From NCBI GenBank assembly GCA_041749015.1, contig JBGTCD010000035.1, positions 1 to 13,808 on the forward strand: a DNA stretch of 13,808 nucleotides. The letters run 5' to 3'. This document shows positions 12,947 through 13,808 of the stretch, one piece after another. Source of the stretch: JBGTCD01 sp041749015. Lineage in GTDB: Bacteria; Bacteroidota; Bacteroidia; Cytophagales; Cyclobacteriaceae. The position numbers and the translations under genes are program-made. The first letter of the stretch is position 1; every line of letters begins with the position of its first letter. The notes under the pieces are model-generated. The model saw only the letters and a program-made list of their open reading frames with translations, was not told where the DNA came from and did no database searches.

Positions 12947-13808
12947 CCGTTACTGTTTGATCCCCCTGTATTTTATCTGACACCCATTGAAATAATTTGC
13001 TAAATCCAAAACTGTGAGCATCAACTGCTTTATCAAAAGTTTCTTTACCAGCTTCTGAATGTTTCATTGTAGATTTGGCTGCTTTTCCTAATCCACTAAA
13101 GGTTTTATTTATTACACCTTCAACAGCAAGGTCTTTTCCTGCATCAGGTATTGATTTTCCTTCGAGTGCTACCTGTCTTCCTTCATTCAGGACTGTGGCA
13201 ACTGTGCTTATAGCTCCACCAGCTGGGGCACCAACACCTGTTAACATTAGCCCATCACCAAGCGCTTTGGCTGCTCCTAATCCATCCTTACTTACTTCAT
13301 TTGTTAGGGTTTTTGTATTCTCTGCTACAGCATCTGTTAATATTTTCGAATCATTAACTTTTCCTAATGTTTTATTGTCCACCATAGAGAAATTATTTGC
13401 CCCTTGCACGTTTTCAGGCACAAGGGTTGACTTATCAGTTGAAATTCTGGTCATAGCTGCTGTAGGCGAACTTGAATTCATACTGGCCATAATTGTGCCA
13501 TACTTGATTGTAAGCTTAGTTACCAAGCACGGTATACAATCTCCTTCAGGATCATTATACCTAATTGGATTATTGAAGGCAAAATTATATGGAGACCAAA
13601 TTTCCTGACCCGCATGGTCTGCTTTAGGGTCAACTTGCCAGAACCTGCCTAACTGATAATCATACATTCGGAACTTGGTCAAATCAAGGTTAAAACCTAG
13701 ATCCTTAATTCTTTCTGTTTTAAAAGTTTTATCGCCTGTACCCTGATTAAAAAGATAAGGGTTCTCCTTCTGATCCATCCTCTGGTAGGAGTTAAAAGAA
13801 AGGCCAAA
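12936..13808 (-). CDS. RHS-core polymorphic toxin, C-terminal part (5' end outside window)
   Basis: The frame stays open to the right edge: codons before the Met at 13778 read FGLSFNSYQR, which is RHS-type sequence, so that Met is internal. The visible 290 residues begin with the end of an RHS-associated core: FRMYDYQLGRFWQVDP (about 46-61), SPYNFAFNNPIRYNDPEGD (about 72-90). The D-P-x-G motif marks the usual core/toxin boundary. After it come about 200 residues without recognised homology: a Ser/Thr/Asn-rich linker, a hydrophobic Gly/Ala-rich helix pair LMLTGVGAPAGGAISTVATV, and a charged end with KLFQWVSDKIQGDQTVTDEH. No nuclease or deaminase motif was seen. The following genes encode membrane proteins, fitting a membrane target. 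Probably exported or surface-bound. Confidence 0.82.
   Translation of the reverse strand, partial: FGLSFNSYQRMDQKENPYLFNQGTGDKTFKTERIKDLGFNLDLTKFRMYDYQLGRFWQVDPKADHAGQEIWSPYNFAFNNPIRYNDPEGDCIPCLVTKLTIKYGTIMASMNSSSPTAAMTRISTDKSTLVPENVQGANNFSMVDNKTLGKVNDSKILTDAVAENTKTLTNEVSKDGLGAAKALGDGLMLTGVGAPAGGAISTVATVLNEGRQVALEGKSIPDAGKDLAVEGVINKTFSGLGKAAKSTMKHSEAGKETFDKAVDAHSFGFSKLFQWVSDKIQGDQTVTDEH

Noticed and set aside
13075..13608. 177-aa open frame on the plus strand opposite the RHS gene
   Set aside because: It is the antisense shadow of the RHS toxin tail, with Pro/Ser/Ala-rich low-complexity content and no family features.
13776..13778. Met at 13778 as the start of the RHS-type gene
   Set aside because: The frame continues upstream to the window edge with RHS-like sequence F-G-L-S-F-N-S-Y, so the Met is internal.
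1..13808. CRISPR array, tRNA or rRNA gene
   Set aside because: No regularly spaced direct repeats, no tRNA cloverleaf with a T-loop GTTC-type motif in context, and no rRNA sequence were recognised by eye.

Overview
The window looks like chromosomal DNA of a Bacteroidota member, probably Cytophagales-like. The support is the protein families (ClpS, RecR, PanB, HemE and a sodium:solute symporter of Bacteroidota type), several TAnnTTTG-like -7 promoter elements, few recognisable Shine-Dalgarno sites, and an RHS-core protein of the kind common in this phylum. No rRNA or tRNA gene was recognised. The genus cannot be named from the sequence alone.

Layout. (1) Positions 1-3828, AT-rich, plus strand: the end of a surface-polysaccharide cluster. 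It holds a glycosyltransferase C-terminus cut by the window edge, a UDP-GlcNAc 2-epimerase (wecB type) and two further GT-B-like glycosyltransferases. The genes overlap or nearly abut, and the three complete ones start with TTG, GTG and TTG. (2) Positions 3990-10674, visibly more GC-rich: a conserved housekeeping block. It contains an Lrp/AsnC regulator, a PyrR-like phosphoribosyltransferase and panB in a tight operon; a convergent sodium:solute symporter, with a perfect 30-bp palindrome between the two ends; divergent clpS followed by recR; an aspartate aminotransferase; and convergent hemE, whose stop codon overlaps the aminotransferase stop. (3) Positions 10675-13808, AT-rich again: an accessory region. 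It starts with a 152-bp inverted-repeat element that contains the stop codon of a RelE/ParE-type toxin. Then come the toxin and its antitoxin, a probable C-terminal remnant of a tyrosine recombinase, two successive 5'-truncated XRE-type regulator remnants, and on the minus strand the end of an RHS-core polymorphic toxin followed by two overlapping membrane-protein genes.

How the genes work together. The first block probably makes an N-acetylmannosamine-type sugar and builds it into a glycan. The middle block carries coenzyme A precursor synthesis (PanB), haem synthesis (HemE), N-degron proteolysis (ClpS), recombinational repair (RecR) and amino-acid metabolism. The last block resembles an integration hot spot, with a toxin-antitoxin module, integrase and regulator debris, and a toxin/immunity cassette. 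The most novel candidate is the RHS tail, whose 200-residue C-terminal region was not recognised and which is translationally coupled to a 61-aa two-helix membrane protein and a 200-aa six-helix membrane protein. This could be a toxin acting on membranes with integral-membrane immunity, but that is inference.
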